Source: Chondrinema litorale (GTDB lineage: Bacteria > Bacteroidota > Bacteroidia > Cytophagales > Flammeovirgaceae). From it: a stretch of 64,000 nucleotides of DNA. Position 1 is the stretch's first letter. Each line of letters starts with the position of its first letter. The stretch is from the NCBI RefSeq assembly GCF_026250525.1, contig NZ_CP111043.1, forward strand, positions 1,973,421 to 2,037,420. The letters run 5' to 3'. Made by a program: the position numbers and the translations under genes. The notes under the pieces are model-generated. The model was not told where the DNA came from. It did not search any database and saw nothing but the letters and a program-made list of their open reading frames with translations. Shown in pieces: positions 52,497 through 60,972 of this stretch.

Positions 52497-53807
52497 TTGT
52501 TAGAAGAAGATTTTTTAGACCACCAAGTGGAATGCCCATCTTGTAGAGAAACAGTTTTTTTAATCTATAAAGACTCAATATTTGCCAATTGTAAAAACTG
52601 CAATAGCATATTTGTAGTAAAACCTTCGAGGCCAGAAAATGCCATTCTAGGCAAAAACAATAAAAACTCATATCCAACAATTAGTTATCTGGAAATTGGC
52701 CAGAAGTTTATTTACAATGACACTGCCTATATAATTACAGGAAGAGCGGTTATAAAAATAAAATTTGAAGGCACAGAAAACGACGAAAACTATACTGGCT
52801 CACTCATATATCATGAGTGGGTTTGCCGAAGTAAAGACAACCAATACTTTACCATAACCGAAGACTACTCTGGTTTTAATATATCTATGCCAGTTGAGCC
52901 TGACCCAGAGGTAGATCAATACTTTATCAGAAATAGTTTTATGCAAATTTATTCTGATATGGCTCCTCAACGGATTGATGAAACTGGCGCCGGAAAAGTT
53001 ATCTACTTTGAAGGAGAAGCTGACGACAACTACTATCCTGGCAGAGAGCTAAGTTATGCTACTTGTAGATACAAAGGTTATACTTATGGTGCTGAGTGGA
53101 ATCCTTATAAAAAGGACTTAAGCGTAAACTTTTATGTACAAAGTGTAATGCCAAAGAATAACTTACATAAAATGGTTTATGAGAAAAACGACATGAGTAC
53201 CTACAGCAAAAAGCTCAATGAGTTTAACTTTTTAAGAGGAGCAATAGCGGCTACAGCTTTAATTTTATTTTTACTCATGGCTTTTTCTACTGGTGAAAAA
53301 GGTAAAGAAATCTACAGCAAAAAAATTAAAATGTTAGATATAACCGAAGCAGGTTATAAACTACCCACTTTCGAAATTAATAAATTAAATACACCATATT
53401 CTATACAAACTACAGCAAATGTACCTATTAATAATACCGAAATGCTAGTTGGAGTAGAAATTACCAATGACAACGAAAATGTTGTTAATTTGCTGGAAAA
53501 ATGGTTTTGGACAGCTTCTGGTAGCGATGGTGGAGAATACTGGCAAGAAAGCGATGTGGAGATGACATCGTATTTCAAATTTGATAAAAAGGGAACTTAC
53601 CAACCAGTTGTATATGTAGAAAAGAGTAATGCTACTAAAACAATTACAGAAGGTTATTATGTAAATCTGTATATCAGAAAAGGAGTAATGATGACACGGT
53701 ATTACCTCTACACTTTGATATTTTTTATTATTTTAATCATTATACTTTACCTTCCGGGTACTTCGCATTATATTAAATCGTGGTATTTTCAAAAACTTAA
53801 GATATGA
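52497..53807 (+). CDS. DUF4178 membrane protein with zinc ribbon, paralogue 2
   Basis: 436 residues, same layout as its upstream paralogue: zinc ribbon (C13, C16, C32, C35), DUF4178 domain (SYLEIGQKFIYNDTAYIITG, IYHEWVCRS), helix (about 249-267), a domain with SDGGEYWQES (near 343), helix (about 401-420). The start is TTG; an in-frame TAG at 52476 leaves no ATG before the zinc ribbon, and ATT at 52494 is the only alternative. The two genes probably arose by tandem duplication and then diverged. Downstream genes overlap it by 4 bases, which suggests one transcript. Confidence 0.78.
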   Translation: MLEEDFLDHQVECPSCRETVFLIYKDSIFANCKNCNSIFVVKPSRPENAILGKNNKNSYPTISYLEIGQKFIYNDTAYIITGRAVIKIKFEGTENDENYTGSLIYHEWVCRSKDNQYFTITEDYSGFNISMPVEPDPEVDQYFIRNSFMQIYSDMAPQRIDETGAGKVIYFEGEADDNYYPGRELSYATCRYKGYTYGAEWNPYKKDLSVNFYVQSVMPKNNLHKMVYEKNDMSTYSKKLNEFNFLRGAIAATALILFLLMAFSTGEKGKEIYSKKIKMLDITEAGYKLPTFEINKLNTPYSIQTTANVPINNTEMLVGVEITNDNENVVNLLEKWFWTASGSDGGEYWQESDVEMTSYFKFDKKGTYQPVVYVEKSNATKTITEGYYVNLYIRKGVMMTRYYLYTLIFFIILIIILYLPGTSHYIKSWYFQKLKI

Positions 53808-54049
53808 TCAATCTAACAAGGGGAATTATTATTGGAGGAATTGCTTTAACAGTAGGAGCAACTACCTATATTTCTTCTACGGGTTTAGGTCTACAAGGAA
53901 TTCATAACCGAGAAATAATTAAAGCTGCCAGTAGAGACTGCCCATCTGGCAGAACTGACGAATTTGGCAACTGTATTGAGAGAAATTATAGGAGCGCTTA
54001 CTACAGAAGCTACTATTTTGATAACAGCAGTTATGGAAAAGGAAAATAA
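53804..54049 (+). CDS. Small membrane protein of the DUF4178 cassette
   Basis: 81 residues. The start overlaps the end of the DUF4178 gene by 4 bases (ATGA), so translation is coupled. One N-terminal hydrophobic segment (about 8-30) rich in G, A, T and I. The rest is polar with a Cys pair (C46 and C57) and many Tyr, Arg and Ser (RNYRSAYYRSYYFDNSSYG). Not recognised. The coupling and the same-strand run make it a real member of the cassette. Confidence 0.6.
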   Translation: MINLTRGIIIGGIALTVGATTYISSTGLGLQGIHNREIIKAASRDCPSGRTDEFGNCIERNYRSAYYRSYYFDNSSYGKGK

Positions 54050-54218
54050 ACACCATAAAGACAAGCAAAAAAAGAAAGAAAATAAATCTGCAAAAGATAT
54101 AGCAGATCAAAATACCCTCAATATACCAACTGATGATGTTGTAAATGAATTTGATGAAGAAAATGAGATAGGTAAAAACTTAGGTAACAGCTTTAATAAG
54201 TTGCTAGGTTGTGGTTAA
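54033..54218 (+). CDS. Small charged protein of the DUF4178 cassette
   Basis: 61 residues from the ATG at 54033, which overlaps the preceding gene by 17 bases. The frame extends upstream to a TTG at 53964, but that would overlap the neighbour by 86 bases, so the ATG is preferred. N-terminal half is lysine-rich (KHHKDKQKKKENK), C-terminal half acidic (VVNEFDEENEIGK), ending NKLLGCG. No signal or membrane segment. Function unknown; lower confidence because the protein is short and low in complexity. Confidence 0.42.
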   Translation: MEKENKHHKDKQKKKENKSAKDIADQNTLNIPTDDVVNEFDEENEIGKNLGNSFNKLLGCG

Positions 54219-54237
54219 GTATAGGATTTTTTATTAA

Positions 54238-55296
54238 ATGGAAAACATTTCATCGAAGCTAATTTCTTGGTATCATAAAAATAAAAGAGACTTACCTTGG
54301 CGTAATACTACAGACCCCTACAAAATATGGTTGTCTGAAATTATACTTCAACAAACCCGAGTAGCGCAAGGACTTCCTTATTATTTAAAATTCACAGAGA
54401 AATATCCAACTGTAGAAACTTTGGCAAAAGCATCTGAACAAGAAGTTCTAAGGCTTTGGCAAGGCTTAGGTTATTATAGCCGTGCTCGAAATATGCATGC
54501 GGCAGCAAAATATATTGTAACAAATTTAGAGGGCAAATTCCCAGAGAAATTTACAGAAATAAAAAAATTAAAAGGTGTAGGAGATTATACTGCTGCTGCC
54601 ATTGCTTCATTCGCTTTTAAAGAAAAAGTGGCAGTGGTTGATGGAAATGTTTATCGGGTTTTAGCCAGAATTTTTGGTATCGATAAAGACATAAATAGCA
54701 ACGATGGGAAAAAAGAATTTGCCAAAACTGCTGCTCTGTTAATTCCTGAGGATGAACCTGATACTTATAACCAAGCAATTATGGAGTTTGGGGCATTACA
54801 CTGCACACCAGCAAACCCTAACTGCTTGTTTTGCCCATTTACTCAAGCTTGTGTAGCGAGGCTTACTCAAAAACAGGATAAACTGCCTGTTAAAATCAAA
54901 AAGCTAAAAACAAAAAAAAGATTTTTTCATTACATTGTTGTAGAGCATCAAGATCAATTATTAATGAAAGAAAGGCAAGCTGGAGATATTTGGCAGGGTT
55001 TGTTCGATTTTCCAATAATTGAAGCAACTGAAACTATTGATGAAAGTGCAGTTATTGAGCAACTTCAATCTAATTATATCAAAGAGTTTGAAGTACAAAG
55101 TATTTCAAAAGAATTCAAACATATACTTACGCATCAACATATTTATGCAAAATTTTTTCTAATAAAAACTCAAAAAGAAAAACAATTAAAATCATTTATA
55201 GCTCATTATGGCGCTAAACTATATAATCAAGAAAAAATTGAAGAAATACCTAAACCAGTTTTAGTTAGTAAGTATTTGAAGGAATATATTTTTTAG
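54238..55296 (+). CDS. mutY: A/G-specific adenine glycosylase
   Basis: 352 residues. The helix-hairpin-helix LKGVGDYTAAAIASFAF and the following VVDGNVYRVLAR with the catalytic Asp are typical, as is the 4Fe-4S loop C-X6-C-X2-C-X5-C (CTPANPNCLFCPFTQAC). The C-terminal NUDIX-like domain recognises 8-oxoguanine. MutY removes adenine mispaired with 8-oxoG. It opens the mutY-ssb-gldE-gldD order conserved in gliding Bacteroidota. Confidence 0.96.
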   Translation: MENISSKLISWYHKNKRDLPWRNTTDPYKIWLSEIILQQTRVAQGLPYYLKFTEKYPTVETLAKASEQEVLRLWQGLGYYSRARNMHAAAKYIVTNLEGKFPEKFTEIKKLKGVGDYTAAAIASFAFKEKVAVVDGNVYRVLARIFGIDKDINSNDGKKEFAKTAALLIPEDEPDTYNQAIMEFGALHCTPANPNCLFCPFTQACVARLTQKQDKLPVKIKKLKTKKRFFHYIVVEHQDQLLMKERQAGDIWQGLFDFPIIEATETIDESAVIEQLQSNYIKEFEVQSISKEFKHILTHQHIYAKFFLIKTQKEKQLKSFIAHYGAKLYNQEKIEEIPKPVLVSKYLKEYIF

Positions 55297-55315
55297 TTAT
55301 TTTTATTAATAAGCA

Positions 55316-55323
55316 TAATTTTG
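55316..55323 (+). promoter_or_regulatory. Candidate -7 box for ssb
   Basis: TAATTTTG matches TAnnTTTG and ends 22 bases before the ssb ATG, giving a short leader. A -33 TTG at the standard spacing was not found. It suggests ssb and gldE can be transcribed separately from mutY. Confidence 0.4.
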
Positions 55324-55345
55324 CAATCCAATTAAATTATAATTC

Positions 55346-55777
55346 ATGGCAGGTGTAAATAAAGTAATTCTAATAGGAAATTTAGGTCAGGATCCTGAAG
55401 TAAGGCATCTTGAAAGTGGGTCTGTTGTAGCCAGATTAAATATTGCAACCACAGAAAGTTATAAAGACAGATCTGGTAATCGTGTTGATAATACTGAATG
55501 GCATGATGTAGAAATGTGGGATGGCCTTGCAAAAGTTGCTGAATCATACTTAAGAAAAGGAGATTCCATTTATATTGAAGGTAAAATTAGAACAGACAAG
55601 TGGGAAGACAAAGAGGGTAACCCAAGAAAAACCATTAAAATAAGAGCGATCAATATGACAATGCTGTCTAAAGGCCAGTCAACTCCTGGAAACGAAAGCC
55701 AATCTTCTCCAAAGTTTGAAGAACCTACCGCTCAAATAGAAGCACCAGGTGGAGATGCAGATGATTTACCATTTTAA
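55346..55777 (+). CDS. ssb: Single-stranded DNA-binding protein
   Basis: 143 residues. The OB fold (about 4-105) has VNKVILIGNLGQDPEVRHLESG, VDNTEWHDVEMWDGLAKVAESYLRKGDSIYIEG and WEDKEGNPRKTIKI. A low-complexity linker leads to the acidic tip DADDLPF, which recruits partner proteins of replication and repair. It binds ssDNA as a tetramer. Lies between mutY and gldE. Confidence 0.96.
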   Translation: MAGVNKVILIGNLGQDPEVRHLESGSVVARLNIATTESYKDRSGNRVDNTEWHDVEMWDGLAKVAESYLRKGDSIYIEGKIRTDKWEDKEGNPRKTIKIRAINMTMLSKGQSTPGNESQSSPKFEEPTAQIEAPGGDADDLPF

Positions 55778-55802
55778 TTTTGTTTTACTGTAATTTTTTA
55801 TT

Positions 55803-57164
55803 TTGGAAGAAGGCAGTAGTATTTTATCTGAAGCTGACCCGTATATACATACGTTAGGCGCCATATTATCTTTACCGGTAATAGTATATCCCATATTTTT
55901 CGCATCATTAATATTATTGCTACTTTCTGCGCTTATATCTGGCTCAGAAGTAGCCTTTTTTTCTCTTTCACCCAAACAATTAGAAAGTTGTAAAAATAGT
56001 AACAAGCCTAATTCTGTAAGCATTGTTAGATTACTATCTAACCCTAAGTTATTACTTGCAACTATTCTTATTCTAAACAATTTGGTAAATGTTGCACTGG
56101 TTACACTTTCAACTTATGCAACATGGGAAATTTCTGGAAGAGATAACGAAAATGCGGTTTTCATTTTAACCATTCTGGTTACTGCAGCAATTGTGTTTTT
56201 TGGTGAAATAGTACCCAAAATTTACGCTACAGAAAAGAATCTTTCTTTTGCCAGAATGACATCTAGAGTCTTATACATCGCATCTACTATTTTAAAGCCT
56301 TTTTCGTGGTTTCTAATGATTATTAGCGACCGACTAGAAAGGAGGTTTCAACACTCTGGTTACGATGTATCAATGAATGAATTAAAGCAAGTGGTGGATA
56401 TGACTACTACTGGCAACGAAGATAAAGAACTGCTTAAAGGTATCGTAAGTTTTGGTACAAAGACGGTTAAGCAGATTATGTGCTCTCGTATAGATATCAC
56501 AGCAGTTGATGTAGAAGACGATTTCCATCAACTAATGGATAAAGTAAATAAGTGTTCTTATTCAAGAATACCGATCTACAACGAAACCATAGATAAAATA
56601 GAAGGCATTCTTTACGTAAAAGAGTTACTCCCTTTTATAGATAGAGATGAGAATTTTGAATGGCAACAGTTATTTAAAAGAAACCCGTTTTTTGTGCCGG
56701 AGTCTAAAAAGATTGATGAGCTCTTAAGAGACTTTCAGCAAAAAAGAGTACATATGGCCATTGTAGTAGACGAATATGGTGGTACTTCTGGCCTTATCAC
56801 AATGGAAGACATCATCGAAGAAATTGTAGGTGAGATAAACGATGAGTTTGATGACGATGAAGGTCTTGAGTTTAAAAGACTCGAAAAAAACCTTTTTACT
56901 TTTGAAGGTAAAACATCTCTTAACGACTTCTGTAAAGTTGTGAAAGTAGACCCTTCTATATTTGATGGAGCAAAAGGTGAAAGTGAATCATTAGGAGGGT
57001 TATTGTTAGAGTTATTCTCAAGAATACCGAACTCTGGAGAAACTTACGATTTTAAAAATTTTAGATTTACAGTGGTCTCTGTTGATAAGAAAAGAATTAA
57101 AAGTGTAAGGGTACTAATCAGAGATAAAAGCGTTTATCCACCACAAGCTGATGTAAGTCCATAA
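55803..57164 (+). CDS. gldE: Gliding motility-associated membrane protein GldE
   Basis: 453 residues: CNNM (DUF21) membrane domain with helices in about 25-190, a CBS pair (about 200-330; KQIMCSRIDITAVDVEDD, YSRIPIYNETIDKIEGILYV, VVDEYGGTSGLITMEDIIEEI) and a CorC_HlyC C-terminal domain. Placed directly before gldD in the mutY-ssb-gldE-gldD order, which identifies it as GldE rather than a generic Mg/Co transporter. The start is TTG because a TAA at 55791 precedes it with no ATG between. In Flavobacterium johnsoniae GldE can partly replace GldD function. Confidence 0.93.
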   Translation: MEEGSSILSEADPYIHTLGAILSLPVIVYPIFFASLILLLLSALISGSEVAFFSLSPKQLESCKNSNKPNSVSIVRLLSNPKLLLATILILNNLVNVALVTLSTYATWEISGRDNENAVFILTILVTAAIVFFGEIVPKIYATEKNLSFARMTSRVLYIASTILKPFSWFLMIISDRLERRFQHSGYDVSMNELKQVVDMTTTGNEDKELLKGIVSFGTKTVKQIMCSRIDITAVDVEDDFHQLMDKVNKCSYSRIPIYNETIDKIEGILYVKELLPFIDRDENFEWQQLFKRNPFFVPESKKIDELLRDFQQKRVHMAIVVDEYGGTSGLITMEDIIEEIVGEINDEFDDDEGLEFKRLEKNLFTFEGKTSLNDFCKVVKVDPSIFDGAKGESESLGGLLLELFSRIPNSGETYDFKNFRFTVVSVDKKRIKSVRVLIRDKSVYPPQADVSP

Positions 57165-57199
57165 AACTATCATAACATTTTTAAGTTAAATTATAAACT

Positions 57200-57225
57200 A
57201 GTCAGTTTTCTCAAACTGACTTTTT
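57200..57225 (+). terminator. Intrinsic terminator between gldE and gldD
   Basis: AGTCAGTTT and AAACTGACT form a perfect 9-bp stem with a 4-base TCTC loop, followed by a T-run (57221-57225). It lies 35 bases after the gldE stop and 37 bases before gldD. Confidence 0.75.
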
Positions 57226-57262
57226 GCCTTTTAAATAAAATGAAAGGCTAAATTTTTTTACT

Positions 57263-57865
57263 ATGTCTTTTAAAAGAACTAAAGAAATCATCCTCATCAC
57301 TTCAATTTTTTCAATACTTTTAATTGCATGTGGTGGTGAGCAAGCTTATTTACCAAAACCAAAAGGTTACCATAGAATCGAACTTCCCGAACACAGTTAT
57401 GTAAAGCTCGATTCTGCTTTGCCTTATACTTTTGAATATTCGAAGCATGCCAAAGTAATTCCAGACTCTTCTTTTATGACAGAGCCCTATTGGATCGAGG
57501 TATTTTACCCAGCCTTTGATGCCAAGCTTACAATTACTTATAAATCTGTAAAAAACAATATCGACTCATTAATTCAGATGTCAAACGATTCTCATAGGCT
57601 TACTACTAAACACCATGTGAAAGCAACATCAATTGAGGATTATGTAACAAAAACTCCTAAAGGAATTACTGCTGTTGTTTTCGAATTAGAAGGTGATGTA
57701 CCAAGTCAGTTCCAGTACTATGCAACAGATTCTACTGAGAACTTTTTTAGAGCTGCTTTATATTTTCCGGTAGCTACAAAAAACGACTCTCTTAAGCCTG
57801 TTATTGAGTATGTAAAAGTCGACATGATGCACATGCTTAATACATTAGAGTGGAAGAAACTTTAA
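57263..57865 (+). CDS. gldD: Gliding motility lipoprotein GldD
   Basis: 200 residues with a lipoprotein signal ending in LLIAC (Cys23). The mature protein has the GldD pattern YLPKPKGYHRIELPEHSYVKL, LPYTFEYSKHAKV and WIEVFYPAFDAKLTITYKSV. GldD is an essential lipoprotein of the gliding/T9SS apparatus in F. johnsoniae. The position after gldE and the sequence both support the call. A terminator precedes the gene, so part of its expression may come from its own promoter. Confidence 0.94.
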   Translation: MSFKRTKEIILITSIFSILLIACGGEQAYLPKPKGYHRIELPEHSYVKLDSALPYTFEYSKHAKVIPDSSFMTEPYWIEVFYPAFDAKLTITYKSVKNNIDSLIQMSNDSHRLTTKHHVKATSIEDYVTKTPKGITAVVFELEGDVPSQFQYYATDSTENFFRAALYFPVATKNDSLKPVIEYVKVDMMHMLNTLEWKKL

Positions 57866-57898
57866 CTATAGATAAATTTAACTTAAAAGATCAATAAC

Positions 57899-58636
57899 GT
57901 GGAAAACCATATAATTAAAATATTCAACGATGCTACAGAAGCTTCTGAGTTTGCAGCTTCACTTATTGCCACCTCTTCTAAAGAAGCCATTAATCAACAC
58001 GATAGATTTGATTTTGTATTAACTGGAGGAAGCTCTCCAGTAAAATTGTACAAGCTGCTAACAGAAGAGCCATCAAAATCTAAAATCGACTGGAAAAAAA
58101 CGCATGTTTACCATGGTGACGAAAGATTTGTGCCTTACGAAAGTGATTTGAGCAATACTCGCATGGCAGATGAAATTTTATTGAATCATCTTGATATTCC
58201 ATCTCAAAATGTCCATAAAATAGATACTAGCTTAGAAAATGTAGAAGCTGCTGCTGCCGACTATGAAAAAGTAATTAAAGAAGAAACAGGCAACAATGTA
58301 TTACCTGTACTAGATTTAATTTTACTAGGTGTAGGAGACGATGGTCACACGGCATCTTTGTTTCCAGGGACTCAGGTTGTGCACGAAAAAGACAAACTTG
58401 TATCTACATCTTATAATGCCGAGCAAGAAACCGAAAGAGTAACCCTTACTGCTCCAATTATAAATGAAGCCAAACTCATTGCTCCAATGGTATTTGGTAA
58501 AAAGAAAGCAGAAACCATTAAGGAAATATTAGAAGGTGAATTTAATCCTGATGTTTATCCGGCTCAATTATTAAGACAAGCCAAAGGAACGGTATACTGG
58601 ATTTTAGACAAAGAGTCTGCCTCACTTTTATCTTAA
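57899..58636 (+). CDS. pgl: 6-phosphogluconolactonase
   Basis: 245 residues of the DevB/SOL family. FVLTGGSSPVKLYKLL, VYHGDERFVP and LILLGVGDDGHTASLFPG are the standard motifs. It hydrolyses 6-phosphogluconolactone in the oxidative pentose phosphate pathway. The start is GTG, 33 bases after gldD. zwf and gnd are not in the window, so the pathway partners lie elsewhere. It may be transcribed with gldD, although the functions are unrelated. Confidence 0.94.
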   Translation: MENHIIKIFNDATEASEFAASLIATSSKEAINQHDRFDFVLTGGSSPVKLYKLLTEEPSKSKIDWKKTHVYHGDERFVPYESDLSNTRMADEILLNHLDIPSQNVHKIDTSLENVEAAAADYEKVIKEETGNNVLPVLDLILLGVGDDGHTASLFPGTQVVHEKDKLVSTSYNAEQETERVTLTAPIINEAKLIAPMVFGKKKAETIKEILEGEFNPDVYPAQLLRQAKGTVYWILDKESASLLS

Positions 58637-58795
58637 AGAAACAAATCATGGATTGGGTTATAGAAATGTAATATAATTCCTATGTAAAATAGTATTGTTT
58701 CTGGATTTACCACTTTTAGTATTTCCCAAAATAGGAAAATCACAGAAGTATTCATATATTTTATATAGATATGTATTTCTATAACTCTAACTACC

Positions 58796-59248
58796 ATGAA
58801 AATGAAAAAGACTAGAAAAGACCTCATCAAAAAAGTTCAGGATGCTTACGAAGTTGGTGGATTTAAATATTATCTAGAAAAAAATACTTGGGAAGTATTG
58901 AGTTACCCTGACGATGAAAATGTAGTTTTTTCGGATTTAGACCTCTATGAAGATGTATTGAGTAAATTACAAGCTAATGTTGAAAGTTATGTAGAAATAC
59001 CCTTACCTTCATCCAGCGAGGTTTTTATAATAATGGAAGACTTTACAGACACCATCCATAACCTCTTTCAGCAAGATATGCTGATGAGAGCTATAAATGG
59101 TCCTAAGCCTTATAAACAGTTTCGTTTTGCTTTAGAAGACACCGGGTTACTAAAAGACTGGCACCAATTCAGAGACAATGCCTATAAAAAAATTGCAGAT
59201 CAATGGGTTGATGAGTTCTTAGAGAGGTATGAGCAAAAAGTGTCTTAA
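58796..59248 (+). CDS. UPF0158 family protein
   Basis: 150 residues, soluble. It has the UPF0158 (PF03682) layout: an N-terminal helix, an FSDLD-type acidic segment, then FIIMEDFTDTIHN and the C-terminal pattern FRFALEDTGLLKDWHQFRDNAYKKIADQWVDEFL. The role is unknown; some members are thought to be regulatory. The first residues MKMKK allow a start one codon in. A good terminator follows. Confidence 0.75.
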   Translation: MKMKKTRKDLIKKVQDAYEVGGFKYYLEKNTWEVLSYPDDENVVFSDLDLYEDVLSKLQANVESYVEIPLPSSSEVFIIMEDFTDTIHNLFQQDMLMRAINGPKPYKQFRFALEDTGLLKDWHQFRDNAYKKIADQWVDEFLERYEQKVS

Positions 59249-59275
59249 TTACGAAATTTTCAAAGATTTTACAGG

Positions 59276-59308
59276 AAACCTGAATGTAATACAGCATTCA
59301 GGTTTTTT
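59276..59308 (+). terminator. Intrinsic terminator after the UPF0158 gene
   Basis: AAACCTGAATG (59276-59286) and CATTCAGGTTT (59295-59305) pair over 11 bp around 8 bases; the T-run extends to 59308. It starts 27 bases after the stop codon. Confidence 0.85.
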
Positions 59309-59453
59309 ATTTAACATTATAAAACTCTTTCATGATCCATCATGTTAGAATTTTTAATCAATTTCTCATACGATTTTTATAAATTGCATTCCTTTTTTCT
59401 GGATTTACCATAAGGGAGATACTATAGAAAGTAACTAGTAAACTCATTTACGC

Positions 59454-60968
59454 ATGAAAGTAGAAGTAATGGATACTACTCTCAGGGATGGCGAACAAAC
59501 TTCCGGAGTAGCATTCAGCCCAACAGAAAAGCTTAACATAGCTAAAATATTACTCGAAGAGGTAAAGGTTGATAGATTAGAAGTAGCCTCTGCCAGAATT
59601 TCTGAAGGAGAATTTGAAGGTGTAAAAAAAATTGTTAGCTGGGCTGAAGAGAAAGGCTTCCTTAATCAGATTGAAGTACTAGGCTTTATTGATGGTACTA
59701 AATCTTTAGACTGGATGCAAAACGCCGGAGCTAAAGTTATAAACCTACTAAGTAAAGGCTCATTAAATCACTTAGAAGGTCAATTACGAAAGACAAAAGA
59801 AGCTCACCTTGCAGATATTAGAAGAAGTCTAGATTATGCTGAAAAATTAGGCATTTCAGTAAACCTCTATATGGAAGACTGGTCTAACGGGATGAAAAAC
59901 TCTCCAGATTATGTATTCTATATGCTATCTGAACTTCAGCATGAAAATATTAAAAGATTTATGCTGCCAGATACATTAGGTGTATTGAATCCATTTGAAT
60001 GCAATAGATTCTTTAAAAATATAATTAAAGAATTCCCTAACCTCCATTTCGATTGCCACACTCACAACGATTACGATTTGGCAGTGGCTAATGTAATGGC
60101 TGCGCTCGATGCAGGTGCAAAAGGTGTTCATACAACAGTAAACGGACTTGGAGAAAGAAGTGGAAATGCACCACTAGCTAGTGTAGTAGCTTTGGCACAC
60201 GACCAAATGGGCATGGAAACCAGAATCGACGAAAAAAAGCTGAATAAAGTAAGTCGAATGGTAGAGGTATTTTCTGGAACGAGAATACCTTCTAATAAAC
60301 CTATAGTTGGTGAACATGTATTTACTCAAACTTGTGGCGTACATGCTGATGGAGACAGTAAAGGCAACTTATATTTTAACGACCTTACTCCTGAGCGCTT
60401 TGGCCGACTTAGAAAATATGCCCTAGGGAAAACATCTGGCAAAGCCAGTATACGCAAAAACCTTGAAGAACTTGGCATTGAGCTAAGTCCAGATACAATG
60501 GAAAAGGTTACCAAAAAAGTTGTAGAACTAGGTGATAAAAAAGAGGGTATTACTACTGAGGATTTACCTTACATCATCTCAGATGTAATGGGTAGTGAAA
60601 TCATCAAAGAAAAAATAAAAATACACAATTACTTTGTAACACATGTATTTAACCTAAAACCTAATGCTACTCTAAGTATTGAGATTGAGGGAGAATATTA
60701 TGAGGAAACATCTATTGGCGATGGTCAATACGATGCGTTTATGAAGGCACTTAAAAAGATTTATAAAAGACTGGATAAAAATATAGCTACGCTAATAGAT
60801 TATGCAGTAACTATACCTCCGGGCGGAAAAACAAATGCACTTGTTGAAACTGTAATTAAGTGGACATTTGATAATAGAGAATTTAAAACAAGAGGCCTAG
60901 ACTCTGACCAAACTTCGGCAGCAATCCAGGCTACTATGAAAATGCTCAACTTAATTGAGCGTGAGTAA
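59454..60968 (+). CDS. 2-isopropylmalate / (R)-citramalate synthase family protein
   Basis: 504 residues. The TIM barrel starts EVMDTTLRDGEQTSGVAFS (the metal-binding Asp and catalytic Arg motif), and the metal ligands sit in FDCHTHNDYDLA. VNGLGERSGNAPL is a further signature. A communication region and a C-terminal LeuA-type regulatory domain (about 370-500) follow. It condenses acetyl-CoA with a 2-oxo acid. LeuA and CimA cannot be separated safely from sequence alone. It stands alone, without leuBCD or ilv genes. Confidence 0.88.
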   Translation: MKVEVMDTTLRDGEQTSGVAFSPTEKLNIAKILLEEVKVDRLEVASARISEGEFEGVKKIVSWAEEKGFLNQIEVLGFIDGTKSLDWMQNAGAKVINLLSKGSLNHLEGQLRKTKEAHLADIRRSLDYAEKLGISVNLYMEDWSNGMKNSPDYVFYMLSELQHENIKRFMLPDTLGVLNPFECNRFFKNIIKEFPNLHFDCHTHNDYDLAVANVMAALDAGAKGVHTTVNGLGERSGNAPLASVVALAHDQMGMETRIDEKKLNKVSRMVEVFSGTRIPSNKPIVGEHVFTQTCGVHADGDSKGNLYFNDLTPERFGRLRKYALGKTSGKASIRKNLEELGIELSPDTMEKVTKKVVELGDKKEGITTEDLPYIISDVMGSEIIKEKIKIHNYFVTHVFNLKPNATLSIEIEGEYYEETSIGDGQYDAFMKALKKIYKRLDKNIATLIDYAVTIPPGGKTNALVETVIKWTFDNREFKTRGLDSDQTSAAIQATMKMLNLIERE

Positions 60969-60972
60969 TATT

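Noticed and set aside
53964..54032. Longer TTG-started version of the small charged gene
   Set aside because: Would overlap the preceding gene by 86 bases; the ATG at 54033 gives a normal 17-base overlap.
55766..56080. Antisense open frame of 104 codons at the start of gldE
   Set aside because: Overlaps the GldE membrane domain and has no own support.
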